Origin: Brucella tritici
Lineage (GTDB): Bacteria; Pseudomonadota; Alphaproteobacteria; Rhizobiales; Rhizobiaceae
Length of the DNA: 64,000 bases
Assembly: GCF_008932295.1 (NCBI RefSeq)
Contig: NZ_WBWA01000006.1
Span: 158,590-222,589, forward strand
Direction: 5' to 3'
The notes beneath the pieces were generated by a model. It had not been told where the DNA came from. It did not search any database and saw only the letters and a list, made by a program, of their open reading frames with translations. The position numbers and the translations under genes are program-made. Of this stretch, positions 38,504 to 46,080 are shown piece after piece. Positions within the stretch are counted from its first letter, which is position 1. Each line of letters opens with the position of its first letter.

Positions 38504-38851
38504 ATGAGTAAGGACAGACTTTTTCTCTTGAAACCGGGTTTTGAAGATCCGGCTTATCCCGGCCAGCTTTTCTATTGCTGGCATTGCGCCCTCATCGAGG
38601 GTGTTCTGGCTTCCTTTCCGGCACTGGGAGACCGGCTGGATATAGAGCGCGTTGACTGGCAGCGTCCGCGCAAGGCCGTCATAGAGCTGGCAGGCGAAGA
38701 CAACCAAAACCTGCCCTTGCTCATATTGAAGAATGGCGACCGGTCCCCGTTCGAGACCGGGAGGCATGAAGAGCGTTCGCTGATCGGCGACCCGCACAAG
38801 ATACTGGCCACCCTTGCGGAGCGGCACGGCTTTCCGCTGCCGCATCCCTGA
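38504..38851 (+). CDS. DUF3088 family protein
   Basis: A 115-residue protein starting MSKDRLFLLKPGFEDPAYPG, followed by QLFYCWHCALIEGVLASFP (a CxxC-like WHC turn in a thioredoxin-like place), IERVDWQRPRKAVIELAGEDNQNLPLLIL and GDPHKILATLAERHGFPLPHP. It matches my memory of DUF3088, which has a glutaredoxin-like appearance, but I know no function for it. The ATG at 38504 is the conserved start; the longer open frame from 38321 runs into repeat D. Confidence 0.75.
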   Translation: MSKDRLFLLKPGFEDPAYPGQLFYCWHCALIEGVLASFPALGDRLDIERVDWQRPRKAVIELAGEDNQNLPLLILKNGDRSPFETGRHEERSLIGDPHKILATLAERHGFPLPHP

Positions 38852-39021
38852 AAACCTGCCCTTTCGACAAGCTCAGGATAAGGTTGGGCAATAGCGAATT
38901 GCCATCACCTCGTCCTTCGAGACGGCGCTTCGCGCCTCCTCAGGATGAGGTGCCAGACGTCGCGCCTGCTTCATTGTCGATAATGACCAACTCTGCGCCG
39001 TCATCGACGGCTGGATACAAA

Positions 39022-39051
39022 TAAAAACCCCGCCACAAGGGCGGGGTTTCG
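39022..39051. terminator. terminator downstream of mmsA
   Basis: AAACCCCGCC (39025-39034) and GGCGGGGTTT (39040-39049) form a 10-bp stem. On the minus strand it lies beyond the duplicated mmsA tail. Confidence 0.82.
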
Positions 39052-39075
39052 CTTGGGGGACAGTAAGGCTGCCTA

Positions 39076-39121
39076 TTACTTCATCGTCGGGATGACGAAT
39101 TCGGCACCGTCTTTGACGCCA
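39076..39121 (-). pseudogene. remnant: duplicated C-terminal coding end of mmsA
   Basis: On the minus strand these 46 bases encode GVKDGAEFVIPTMK plus a stop, the same peptide as the true end of mmsA at 39174-39219. The few base differences are all silent. Nothing of the rest of the gene is present, so it is a scar of a second copy or of a local duplication. Confidence 0.7.
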
Positions 39122-39173
39122 TGCCGCGCGCCCGCAGCAAAGCGAGGACGTGCAAGCAAGAAAGCGTCTGGCG

Positions 39174-40670
39174 TTACTTCATCGTCGGGATGACGAATTC
39201 CGCACCATCCTTGACGCCAGACGGCCAGCGCGAGGTGACGGTCTTGGTCTTGGTGTAGAAACGGAATGCATCCGGGCCGTGCTGGTTGAGATCGCCGAAG
39301 CCGGAAGCCTTCCAGCCACCGAAGGTGTAATAAGCGATCGGAACCGGGATCGGCACATTGATGCCGACCATGCCGACCTGCACGCGGCTGGCGAAATCGC
39401 GGGCTGCATCACCGTCACGGGTGAAGATCGCAACGCCGTTGCCATATTCATGATCATTCGGCAGAGCCAGCGCTTCCTCGTAGTTCTTGGCACGTACGAC
39501 CGAGAGAACCGGACCGAAGATTTCTTCCTTGTAGATGCGCATGTCCTTGGTCACGTTGTCGAACAGGCAGCCACCCATGTAGAAGCCATCTTCATAGCCC
39601 TGCATCTTGAAGTTGCGGCCATCGACGACCAGCTTCGCACCTTCTTCAACACCCAGATCCACATAGCCGCGCACGCGGTCGAGTGCAGCCTTGGTGACCA
39701 GCGGGCCGTAATCGGCGGAATTGTCGGTGGAGGTGCCGATCTTCAGCGATTCAACACGTGGAATGAGCTTTTCCATCAGACGATTGGCAGTGTCTTCACC
39801 GACCGGAACCGCAACCGAGATCGCCATGCAGCGTTCGCCAGCCGAACCGTAGCCCGCGCCGATCAGCGCATCGACGGTCTGGTCCATGTCGGCATCCGGC
39901 ATGATGAGAAGGTGGTTCTTCGCACCGCCGAAGCACTGCACGCGCTTGCCGTTCGAGCAGCCGCGGCCATAGATGTACTGGGCAATCGGCGTGGAGCCGA
40001 CAAAGCCGATGGCCTGGACGTCAGGATCGTCGAGCAGCGCATCGACCGATTCCTTGTCGCCATTGACGACGTTGAAAATGCCTGCCGGAAGACCGGCTTC
40101 CATGAACAGTTCGGCAAGGCGCATCGGTACGCCCGGATCGCGTTCGGACGGCTTCAGGATGAAGGCATTGCCGCAGGCAATCGCCGGACCGGCCTTCCAG
40201 AGCGGGATCATGGCCGGGAAGTTGAATGGCGTAATGCCTGCAACGACGCCGAGCGGCTGGCGCATCGAATAGGTGTCGATGTTCGTACCGGCGTTATCGG
40301 TGAACTCACCTTTCAGCATGTGAGCCGCACCGAGGCAGACTTCCACCACTTCGAGGCCGCGCTGGATGTCGCCCTTGGCGTCGGCAATGGTCTTGCCGTG
40401 TTCGCGGGCCAGCAATTCGGCCAGGCTGTCATATTCAGCTTCGACGAGTTCGATGAACTTGCGCAGGATGCGGACGCGGCGCTGCGGGTTGGTCGCTGCC
40501 CAGGCTGGCTGTGCCGCCTTGGCGTTTTCGACCGCCGCGCGCACTTCTTCCTTGGTGGCGAGCGCCACCTTGCCCTGCACCGAGCCGTCGAGCGGCTGGA
40601 AAACGTCCGCCGTGCGGCCGCTCTTGCCTGCCACATGCTTGCCGCCGATGAAATGTCCGATATTGCGCAT
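39174..40670 (-). CDS. mmsA: CoA-acylating methylmalonate-semialdehyde dehydrogenase
   Basis: A 498-residue aldehyde dehydrogenase converting (methyl)malonate semialdehyde to propionyl- or acetyl-CoA in valine, thymine or myo-inositol breakdown. Seen: MRNIGHFIGGKHVAG, GVVAGITPFNFPAMIPLWK, ILKPSERDPGVPMRLAELFMEAGLP, and FGGAKNHLLIMPDADMDQTVDALIGAGYGSAGERCMAISV with the catalytic Cys in GERCMA near residue 285. EIFGPVLSVVRAK follows. The absence of the usual second catalytic Glu is normal for this CoA-dependent family. The ATG at 40670 follows GGGAGG. The divergent LysR gene is its likely regulator. Confidence 0.95.
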   Translation of the reverse strand: MRNIGHFIGGKHVAGKSGRTADVFQPLDGSVQGKVALATKEEVRAAVENAKAAQPAWAATNPQRRVRILRKFIELVEAEYDSLAELLAREHGKTIADAKGDIQRGLEVVEVCLGAAHMLKGEFTDNAGTNIDTYSMRQPLGVVAGITPFNFPAMIPLWKAGPAIACGNAFILKPSERDPGVPMRLAELFMEAGLPAGIFNVVNGDKESVDALLDDPDVQAIGFVGSTPIAQYIYGRGCSNGKRVQCFGGAKNHLLIMPDADMDQTVDALIGAGYGSAGERCMAISVAVPVGEDTANRLMEKLIPRVESLKIGTSTDNSADYGPLVTKAALDRVRGYVDLGVEEGAKLVVDGRNFKMQGYEDGFYMGGCLFDNVTKDMRIYKEEIFGPVLSVVRAKNYEEALALPNDHEYGNGVAIFTRDGDAARDFASRVQVGMVGINVPIPVPIAYYTFGGWKASGFGDLNQHGPDAFRFYTKTKTVTSRWPSGVKDGAEFVIPTMK

Positions 40671-40920
40671 CGAAGAACCTCCCTGATGATCGCTTTGAGG
40701 AGCCACGCGGCTCCCATCGTTGACATTATCTTGACTCTGCAAATTCGTGATTGCAAGGCGATGAAAAGCGTATCCGTTGTGCAAATTTTATAGTAATTGG
40801 AAACATGATCCCGAAAAGTGTGAAACGGTTTTCGGACAAGATCATGTTCAAGCAAAAGACCATGATCCTGAAAAGTGCGGAGCGGCTTTCGGGCAAGATC
40901 ATGCATGGATAGAGAACATC
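40671..40920. promoter_or_regulatory. mmsA / LysR divergent promoter region with two repeat B copies
   Basis: The 250-base gap between the divergent starts should contain both promoters and the LysR binding site. Two 43-base copies of repeat B occur at 40804-40846 and 40861-40903, in the same orientation and 14 bases apart, close to the LysR start. The mmsA-proximal part (40690-40800) is the more likely place of the operator; I did not find an unambiguous T-N11-A motif. Confidence 0.4.
40804..40903. repeat. tandem pair of repeat B palindromes
   Basis: Both begin CATGATCC and end GATCATG with the inner CGAAAAGTG...TTTTCGG-type palindrome; the second has more changes. They lie 17 bases before the LysR start codon and so must be in its leader or promoter. 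Confidence 0.8.
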
Positions 40921-41802
40921 ATGAACTGGGACGATATTCGGATTTTTCTCGCTGTTGCGCGCTCTGGCCAGATTCTGGGCGCGGCCAAAAGGCTCGGCCT
41001 GAACCACACCACGGTTGCCAGACGGCTCACCGCGCTTGAAACGGCGCTGTCCACCACGCTTTTGACCCGCCGCACCAACGGTTCGACGCTGACACAGGCA
41101 GGCGAAGAGTTTCTGCTTGCCGCCGAACGCATGGAAGCCGAAATGCTTTCCGCCCGCTCGCATGTCGGCAATGCGGATATTGCGGTATCCGGCACGGTGC
41201 GTATCGGGGCGCCAGACGGGTTCGGCGTGAATTTCCTGGCGCCCCGGCTGGCGCGGCTGACACAGAAATATCCAGACCTGACCATCCAGCTTGTGCCGGT
41301 GCCGCGCTCGTTTTCGCTGTCACGCCGCGAAGCCGATATCGCGATTACGGTCGAACGTCCGGAACAAGGCAGGCTGATCGCGCGCAGGCTCGTCGATTAT
41401 ACGCTTGGTCTCTATGCGCATCGCAGCTATCTGGAGGCGAACGGCACGCCGGAAAACACCGACGATCTCGCCCGGCACCGGCTCATCGGCTATGTGGAAG
41501 ATCTCGTCATCAACCCGTCGCTGGCCTATGCGCCGGAAATCAGCCGCGACTGGAAACCGGCCTTCGAAGTGTCGAGCGCGCTTGGGCAGGTCGAGGCCGT
41601 GCGGGCTGGTGCAGGCATCGGCATATTGCACGCCTTCATCGCCCGCGCCGATCCCGATCTCGTGCCCATTCTGCCGGACCAGGTGATCCGCCGCGCCTAC
41701 TGGCTCGCTTATCACGAATCCGCCCGCACATTGCGGCGCGTCACCGCCATATCGGCGCTGATTTCTGAACTGGTGGAAAGCGAGAAATCGCTCTTCAATT
41801 AA
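40921..41802 (+). CDS. LysR family transcriptional regulator, divergent to mmsA
   Basis: A 293-residue regulator. The N-terminal winged helix-turn-helix is MNWDDIRIFLAVARSGQ to GAAKRLGLNHTTVARRLTALE (residues 1-45). The effector-binding domain follows with VRIGAPDGFGVNFLAPRLARL, RREADIAITVERPEQGRLIARRLVDYTLGLYAH and AVRAGAGIGILHAFIARADP. The ATG at 40921 gives the standard N-terminus; the frame open from 40777 runs through repeats. By the usual LysR arrangement it probably controls mmsA; its effector is unknown. Its last 8 bases overlap the convergent YoaK-like gene. Confidence 0.92.
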   Translation: MNWDDIRIFLAVARSGQILGAAKRLGLNHTTVARRLTALETALSTTLLTRRTNGSTLTQAGEEFLLAAERMEAEMLSARSHVGNADIAVSGTVRIGAPDGFGVNFLAPRLARLTQKYPDLTIQLVPVPRSFSLSRREADIAITVERPEQGRLIARRLVDYTLGLYAHRSYLEANGTPENTDDLARHRLIGYVEDLVINPSLAYAPEISRDWKPAFEVSSALGQVEAVRAGAGIGILHAFIARADPDLVPILPDQVIRRAYWLAYHESARTLRRVTAISALISELVESEKSLFN

Positions 41803-42439
41803 GCCGCATATAGGCAACCATGACGCCGACGATCATCGCAGCCGGAACGAACAAGGCGTCGAGGCCGATGAAATAGTGACCGAGACCGCCGCCGACAGCG
41901 CCCAGCATCAGGGACAGCCAGACCGCCACATGCTGCAGCCAGCGCCATTTCGGCGTTTCACCGCGCAGCGAACAGGCAAGATCGGCGGCAGCGTTGAAAA
42001 GCGTGCCGGTCACATAGGTCACGCCGAGACGCGCAGCCCCGATAGGCTGCACCGCAGCATTCTGCGCGCCCATGGCTGCGGCAAGCAGCAGCACCGGCTG
42101 GACCAGCAATGCACCCTCGCGCCGCAGCACGCCGACCAGCAGCAGGATCGCCACCACGCTCGCCATCACATAGAGACTGCCCCATCGCCCGTAAGCGCGC
42201 ACTGCAAGCGTGCCGAAGAAGGCGCCGGAAAAGAACAGCACGATCAGGATCGCGGGAAACCAGACCAGCACTTCGCCCTGCACGCCGGGCTGTCCCGCGA
42301 GTGCAACACCAAGCTGCGTGGTGTTGCCGCTCATGAAGGATGCGAAGAAACCGCCCAGTTGCAGGAAAGCAATCGCATCGACGAAACCGGCTGATGCAGT
42401 GAGAACAAGACCGAGCGAAAGTTTGGAATTCGGTGTCAT
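41795..42439 (-). CDS. YoaK family (DUF1275) membrane protein
   Basis: A 214-residue protein with six or seven membrane segments. The N-terminus LVLTASAGFVDAIAFLQLGGFFASFMSGNTTQLGVAL carries the DUF1275 hallmark GxxDAxxFLxLGxxFxxxxTGNTT (with FMSGNT here). AAAMGAQNAAVQPIGAARLGVTYVTGTLFNAAADLA is the second hallmark. No transport substrate is established for the family. It converges on the LysR gene and overlaps its end by 8 bases. Confidence 0.87.
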   Translation of the reverse strand: MTPNSKLSLGLVLTASAGFVDAIAFLQLGGFFASFMSGNTTQLGVALAGQPGVQGEVLVWFPAILIVLFFSGAFFGTLAVRAYGRWGSLYVMASVVAILLLVGVLRREGALLVQPVLLLAAAMGAQNAAVQPIGAARLGVTYVTGTLFNAAADLACSLRGETPKWRWLQHVAVWLSLMLGAVGGGLGHYFIGLDALFVPAAMIVGVMVAYMRLN

Positions 42440-42461
42440 GGGATTGAACTTGGGAATGCAG

Positions 42462-42488
42462 AAACCCGGCTTGCGGGAAGCCGGGCCT
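42462..42488 (-). terminator. terminator of the GlsB/YeaQ gene
   Basis: CCCGGCTT and AAGCCGGG (42465-42472 and 42478-42485) form the stem, followed on the minus strand by TTTC. It lies between the GlsB-like gene and the YoaK-like gene. Confidence 0.72.
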
Positions 42489-42509
42489 GTTCAGAGGAAT
42501 ATTTACAAG

Positions 42510-42764
42510 TCAGGCGCGTTTGACGATGCGCAGGATAATCAGGAGGATGGCCGCGCCGATAAAGGCGTTGACGATCGAGGCAATCATCCCTCCACCAACG
42601 GAAAATCCGAGACGCGGCAGCAACCAGCCTGCAAAGAATGCGCCGATCACGCCGACGATGATATTGCCGATCAGGCCGAAACCGCCACCCTGCACGACCT
42701 TGCCCGCCAGCCAACCGGCGATAAGACCGACGAAAAGAAATACGAGAAGACTTCCAACATCCAT
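42510..42764 (-). CDS. GlsB/YeaQ/YmgE family stress-response membrane protein
   Basis: An 84-residue protein with three hydrophobic segments. LLVFLFVGLIAGWLAGKVVQGGGFGLIGNIIVGVIGAFFAGWLL is the family pattern (transglycosylase-associated protein, Pfam Transgly_assoc), and AFIGAAILLIILRIVKRA is the last segment. These small inner-membrane proteins are often induced by stationary phase or acid stress; their mechanism is unknown. It is a single gene with its own terminator. Confidence 0.88.
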   Translation of the reverse strand: MDVGSLLVFLFVGLIAGWLAGKVVQGGGFGLIGNIIVGVIGAFFAGWLLPRLGFSVGGGMIASIVNAFIGAAILLIILRIVKRA

Positions 42765-42867
42765 GCGTTTTTCTCCCTCTCAAAACGCAACCATCCGGTG
42801 CGCCTGAAGCGAGTTGACTATATGTTGAGCGACGGCACAAGGGGGTGCCAGCGCCTCCCCCGTTAAA

Positions 42868-43392
42868 TCAGGCTACCAGATGCCGGAAAGCCGCGACAAC
42901 TTCCTCGTAAACCTTGCGCTTGAAGGGAACGATCAGTTCCGGCAGCTCGACCATCGGCTTCCATTCCCAGCGGTCGAACTCGGCGGTGTGTCCGCCGGGC
43001 GGCGGGTTGATGGCGATTTCGCTCTCGTCGCCCTCGAAACGATAGGCAAACCACTTCTGCGTCTGGCCGCGATACTTGCCCTTGAGCGCCTGGCCGACCA
43101 GATGCGGCGGCAGGTCGTAATTGATCCAGTCCGACGCTTCCTCAAGCAGCGAAACCGACTTCATGCCGGTTTCCTCGTAAAGTTCGCGGATAGCCGCCTC
43201 GAGCGGCTCCTCGCCCTTGTCGATACCGCCCTGCGGCATCTGCCAGAGCAGGGTCGCGCCATCCATCTCGTCGCCCGGAATGACGATACGACGGCCAGCC
43301 CAGACCAGACCGGCCTTGTTCAGCACCATCAGTCCAACACAGGGGCGATAAGGCAGGCTTTCAGGATCGACAGGACCTTTGTGCTTCGACAT
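42868..43392 (-). CDS. rppH: RNA pyrophosphohydrolase RppH (Nudix)
   Basis: A 174-residue Nudix hydrolase that removes pyrophosphate from the 5' end of mRNA, starting decay. [21 protein letters not shown] is the first strand pair, [29 protein letters not shown] carries the Nudix box (GX5EX7REUXEEXGU), and [14 protein letters not shown] and [10 protein letters not shown] are RppH-type features. The ATG at 43392 follows GGAGAA; two upstream in-frame ATGs lack this spacing. It is downstream of ctpA and the YibQ-like gene in the same direction, but a full repeat A lies between. Confidence 0.93.
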   Translation of the reverse strand: MSKHKGPVDPESLPYRPCVGLMVLNKAGLVWAGRRIVIPGDEMDGATLLWQMPQGGIDKGEEPLEAAIRELYEETGMKSVSLLEEASDWINYDLPPHLVGQALKGKYRGQTQKWFAYRFEGDESEIAINPPPGGHTAEFDRWEWKPMVELPELIVPFKRKVYEEVVAAFRHLVA

Positions 43393-43416
43393 GACATTCT
43401 CCATGATATGCAAACT

Positions 43417-43521
43417 TATAGCATTTCCAGCAAAAGTGCGAAGCGGTTTTGTGTAGGATAATGCGTAAAAACAAAGAGATAGAGTATTTCCAACGATTCA
43501 GTTCAAACTGGAAATACTCTA
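43417..43521. repeat. full-length repeat A, supplying the stop codon of the YibQ-like gene
   Basis: This is the same element as at 2051-2157, in the reverse orientation. Its last bases, TACTCTA, end at 43521; on the minus strand the TAG at 43519-43521 is the stop codon of the polysaccharide deacetylase-like gene. Confidence 0.85.
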
Positions 43522-44742
43522 CTGCCGTTCGGGATCGCGGACCAGCGCCGAAACCGGCACGATTTCAATGCCGCGCTTCTTGACCTCATTGGCCCATTGG
43601 GCAACTGCATCGACGGTCACCGCAAAGGCCGAGCCGGTGCCGATGGCGCTGCCATTGGCGCGCGCGGTCCGCTCCAGTTCATCGAGACGATCGAGGATCG
43701 CACCGCGCTCCTGCGCTGCATCGATCAGAATATCCGCCGCCGCGAAAGGCACCGCATCGCTTCCCGCAATCCGGTCAGCCTGACTGCGCGCCGAGGTGCC
43801 GTCATCGAGATAATAAAGGCCGCGCTTTCCGATCTCGCCCAGCACCGGCGAAAAGGCGCCTGCCTCGGATGTAAAACGCGCACCCATATAATTCATCACA
43901 CCGGCATAATTCGTCATCCGCGACAGCGCCCACAGCAAGGAAGCCTGATTCTTGCTGGCCCCATCATCCACCGTCAGCGTATTGCGACCGGGATTGACGC
44001 GCGGATAGTCGAAAGGCTCCATCGGCAATTGCAGCACAAGTTCATGACCGTTTTGCCGGGCCGCCTGCATCCAGCGCTGCAAACTGTTGCCCTGCGGCGC
44101 AAATCCGAGCGTGACTTCCGGCGGAAGCTTGTCGACCGCCTCCATGCTGCCAGTCTGTGACAGCCCAAGACCACCAATGACGAGTGCAATCCGCGCGCCA
44201 CGCGCGCCAGACCATCCCGCTGCATAGGCATCCATCGGGCGCAGTCCGTCCGCTCCGCGCACCGGCAGCGGGCCGGTGGGGCTTTGCTCGACCAGCGCCT
44301 GTTCCGGCAGATGGGCGACACGCTTATCCTGTCCGGATTGATGCGTATTCTGCACCACGACCACATTGCCTTCCGCCATACCGGTGGTGGCACCTGGCAT
44401 ACCGGGTGGCATGTCCGGCGTGACCTTGATGATGGCAGGCCCCGGCTGTCCGCTTGCCCCGCGCAGCGCACTGCCGGGCGGCGGCGTATTGCCGGTTACG
44501 GGCTTGGCTTCAGTCTTGTTGGCGACTGGCGCTTCAATTTGCGTCGGCTCCACGGCGGCGGTTTCGGTTTTGCGAAAGGCCGCCTGATTGCTCTGCCAGA
44601 TGGCGAACACCGCGCCACCGGCGAGACCAAGTCCACCTAAAATGACGAGGCCTGTCATGAACGAACGAAAAGCGCGGGAGCGTGAGCCCCCGCGCTTTTG
44701 CGGTTTCTTATCCAGTCCTAACGGGCTGTTCAGATCCAGCAT
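43519..44742 (-). CDS. divergent polysaccharide deacetylase family protein (YibQ/DUF610-like)
   Basis: A 407-residue protein with an N-terminal cytoplasmic stretch, one membrane segment (FMTGLVILGGLGLAGGAVFAIW, residues about 28-49) and a long Pro/Thr-rich linker. The periplasmic domain starts near residue 184 (RIALVIGGLGLSQTGSMEAVDKLPPEVTLGFAP) and continues with LVLQLPMEPFDYPRVNPGRNTLT, GVMNYMGARFTSEAGAFSPVL and ADILIDAAQERGAI. This NodB-like fold is thought to lack the usual metal-site set. It lies 8 bases after ctpA and is probably co-transcribed with envC and ctpA, consistent with a role in cell wall metabolism. Confidence 0.88.
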   Translation of the reverse strand: MLDLNSPLGLDKKPQKRGGSRSRAFRSFMTGLVILGGLGLAGGAVFAIWQSNQAAFRKTETAAVEPTQIEAPVANKTEAKPVTGNTPPPGSALRGASGQPGPAIIKVTPDMPPGMPGATTGMAEGNVVVVQNTHQSGQDKRVAHLPEQALVEQSPTGPLPVRGADGLRPMDAYAAGWSGARGARIALVIGGLGLSQTGSMEAVDKLPPEVTLGFAPQGNSLQRWMQAARQNGHELVLQLPMEPFDYPRVNPGRNTLTVDDGASKNQASLLWALSRMTNYAGVMNYMGARFTSEAGAFSPVLGEIGKRGLYYLDDGTSARSQADRIAGSDAVPFAAADILIDAAQERGAILDRLDELERTARANGSAIGTGSAFAVTVDAVAQWANEVKKRGIEIVPVSALVRDPERQ

Positions 44743-44749
44743 GGAGCGA

Positions 44750-46078
44750 TCAGTTCAACACGCCCTTCTTCGGATCCGGCGGGAATGCAGCATTGGCCAC
44801 CTCACCACGCAGGAGCTTGAAGGCTTCGTTGAGCTGGATGTCGTCCTTCGGATCAGCCGGGACATAAGCCGACGAACCGGAGCCATTGTCATCCTCGGCA
44901 TTGCCCTTGATGTGGCCCTTGAGTTCGGATTCGCCGCGAACGACGTCCTCACCCTTCAGTTCCGGCGGCAAAGGCTGATCGACCTTGATGTCAGGCGTGA
45001 TGCCCTTGCCCTGGATCGACTTGCCCGACGGCGTGTAATAAAGCGCCGTCGTCAGACGCAGCGAACCGTTTTCGCCAAGCGGAATGATCGTCTGCACCGA
45101 GCCCTTGCCGAAGGACTGCGTGCCGAGCACGGTGGCGCGGCGATGATCCTGAAGCGCACCGGCAACGATTTCCGACGCGCTGGCCGAACCGCCATTGATG
45201 AGAACGATGACCGGCTTGCCGTCAGTCAGGTCGCCCTTGCGTGCATCGAAGCGGGTCACATCCTGCGGATCGCGACCACGGGTCGAGACGACTTCACCCT
45301 TGTCGAGGAAGGCATCGGAAACGGCAACAGCCTGATCAAGCAGACCGCCCGGATTGAGGCGAAGATCCAGCACGAAGCCCTTGAGCTTTTCGGCAGGAAT
45401 CTTGTCCTGAATATCCTTGATCGCCTTCTTGAGGTCTTCGGATGTCTGTTCGGTGAACGAGATGACGCGCAGATAACCGATGTCATTCTCGACGCGATAG
45501 CGGACGGCCTTCACCTTGATGACGGCGCGTGCGATCTTCAGCGTGATCGGCTTGTCGACGCCCTGGCGCTGGATGGTCAGCTCGATAGGCGAACCGATTT
45601 CACCGCGCATCTTGTCGACCGCATCGGTCAGCGTCAGCCCGCGAACTTCCTGCCCGTCAATCTTGGTGATGAGATCGCCTGCCAGCACGCCGGCCTTGGA
45701 AGCAGGCGTATCGTCAATCGGCGCAATGACCTTCACGAGATCGTTGTCCATCGTCACTTCGATGCCGAGACCGCCGAACTCACCCTTGGTCTGCACGCGC
45801 ATGTCCTGCGCGGCTTCCGGGTTAAGATAGGAAGAATGGGGATCGAGCGAGGTCAACATGCCGTTGATCGCACTTTCGGTCAGCTTCTTGTCGTCCGGCG
45901 GCGTCACATATTGCGCGCGCACCCGTTCGAAAATATCGCCGAAAAGGGCCAGTTCCTTGTAGACATCGCTATCTTTCCCTGCCGCAAAAGCGGTGGAAGC
46001 CGGCGCGCCCTGGACCATCACCATGGCTGACGCCCCCAGAAGGGCCCCGGCGAACAGCAGCGATAGTTTACGTATCAT
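44750..46078 (-). CDS. ctpA: S41 family C-terminal processing peptidase
   Basis: A 442-residue periplasmic serine protease with a signal peptide (MIRKLSLLFAGALLGASAMVM, cleavage near AFAAGKDSD). LTESAINGMLTSLDPHSSYL is the N-terminal helical part; the PDZ domain spans about residues 95-175 with GIEVTMDNDLVKVIAPIDDTPASKAGVLAGDLI. The catalytic core has LRLNPGGLLDQAVAVSDAFL, INGGSASASEIVAGALQDH (catalytic Ser in GSAS) and GTQSFGKGSVQTI (catalytic Lys). CtpA often processes murein hydrolases or their regulators, fitting the adjacent envC. The start at 46078 is two bases after the envC stop. Confidence 0.94.
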   Translation of the reverse strand: MIRKLSLLFAGALLGASAMVMVQGAPASTAFAAGKDSDVYKELALFGDIFERVRAQYVTPPDDKKLTESAINGMLTSLDPHSSYLNPEAAQDMRVQTKGEFGGLGIEVTMDNDLVKVIAPIDDTPASKAGVLAGDLITKIDGQEVRGLTLTDAVDKMRGEIGSPIELTIQRQGVDKPITLKIARAVIKVKAVRYRVENDIGYLRVISFTEQTSEDLKKAIKDIQDKIPAEKLKGFVLDLRLNPGGLLDQAVAVSDAFLDKGEVVSTRGRDPQDVTRFDARKGDLTDGKPVIVLINGGSASASEIVAGALQDHRRATVLGTQSFGKGSVQTIIPLGENGSLRLTTALYYTPSGKSIQGKGITPDIKVDQPLPPELKGEDVVRGESELKGHIKGNAEDDNGSGSSAYVPADPKDDIQLNEAFKLLRGEVANAAFPPDPKKGVLN

Positions 46079-46080
46079 TT

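Larger units (their letters stand above)
38852..39173. other. intergenic region with a palindromic element, a terminator and an mmsA 3' remnant
   Basis: This 322-base gap between convergent genes holds a palindromic element at about 38905-38955 (ACCTCGTCCTTCGAGACGGC near its left end, CAGGATGAGGT at its right), a terminator at 39022-39051, and at 39076-39121 a second copy of the last 46 bases of mmsA. No gene is present. Confidence 0.7.
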
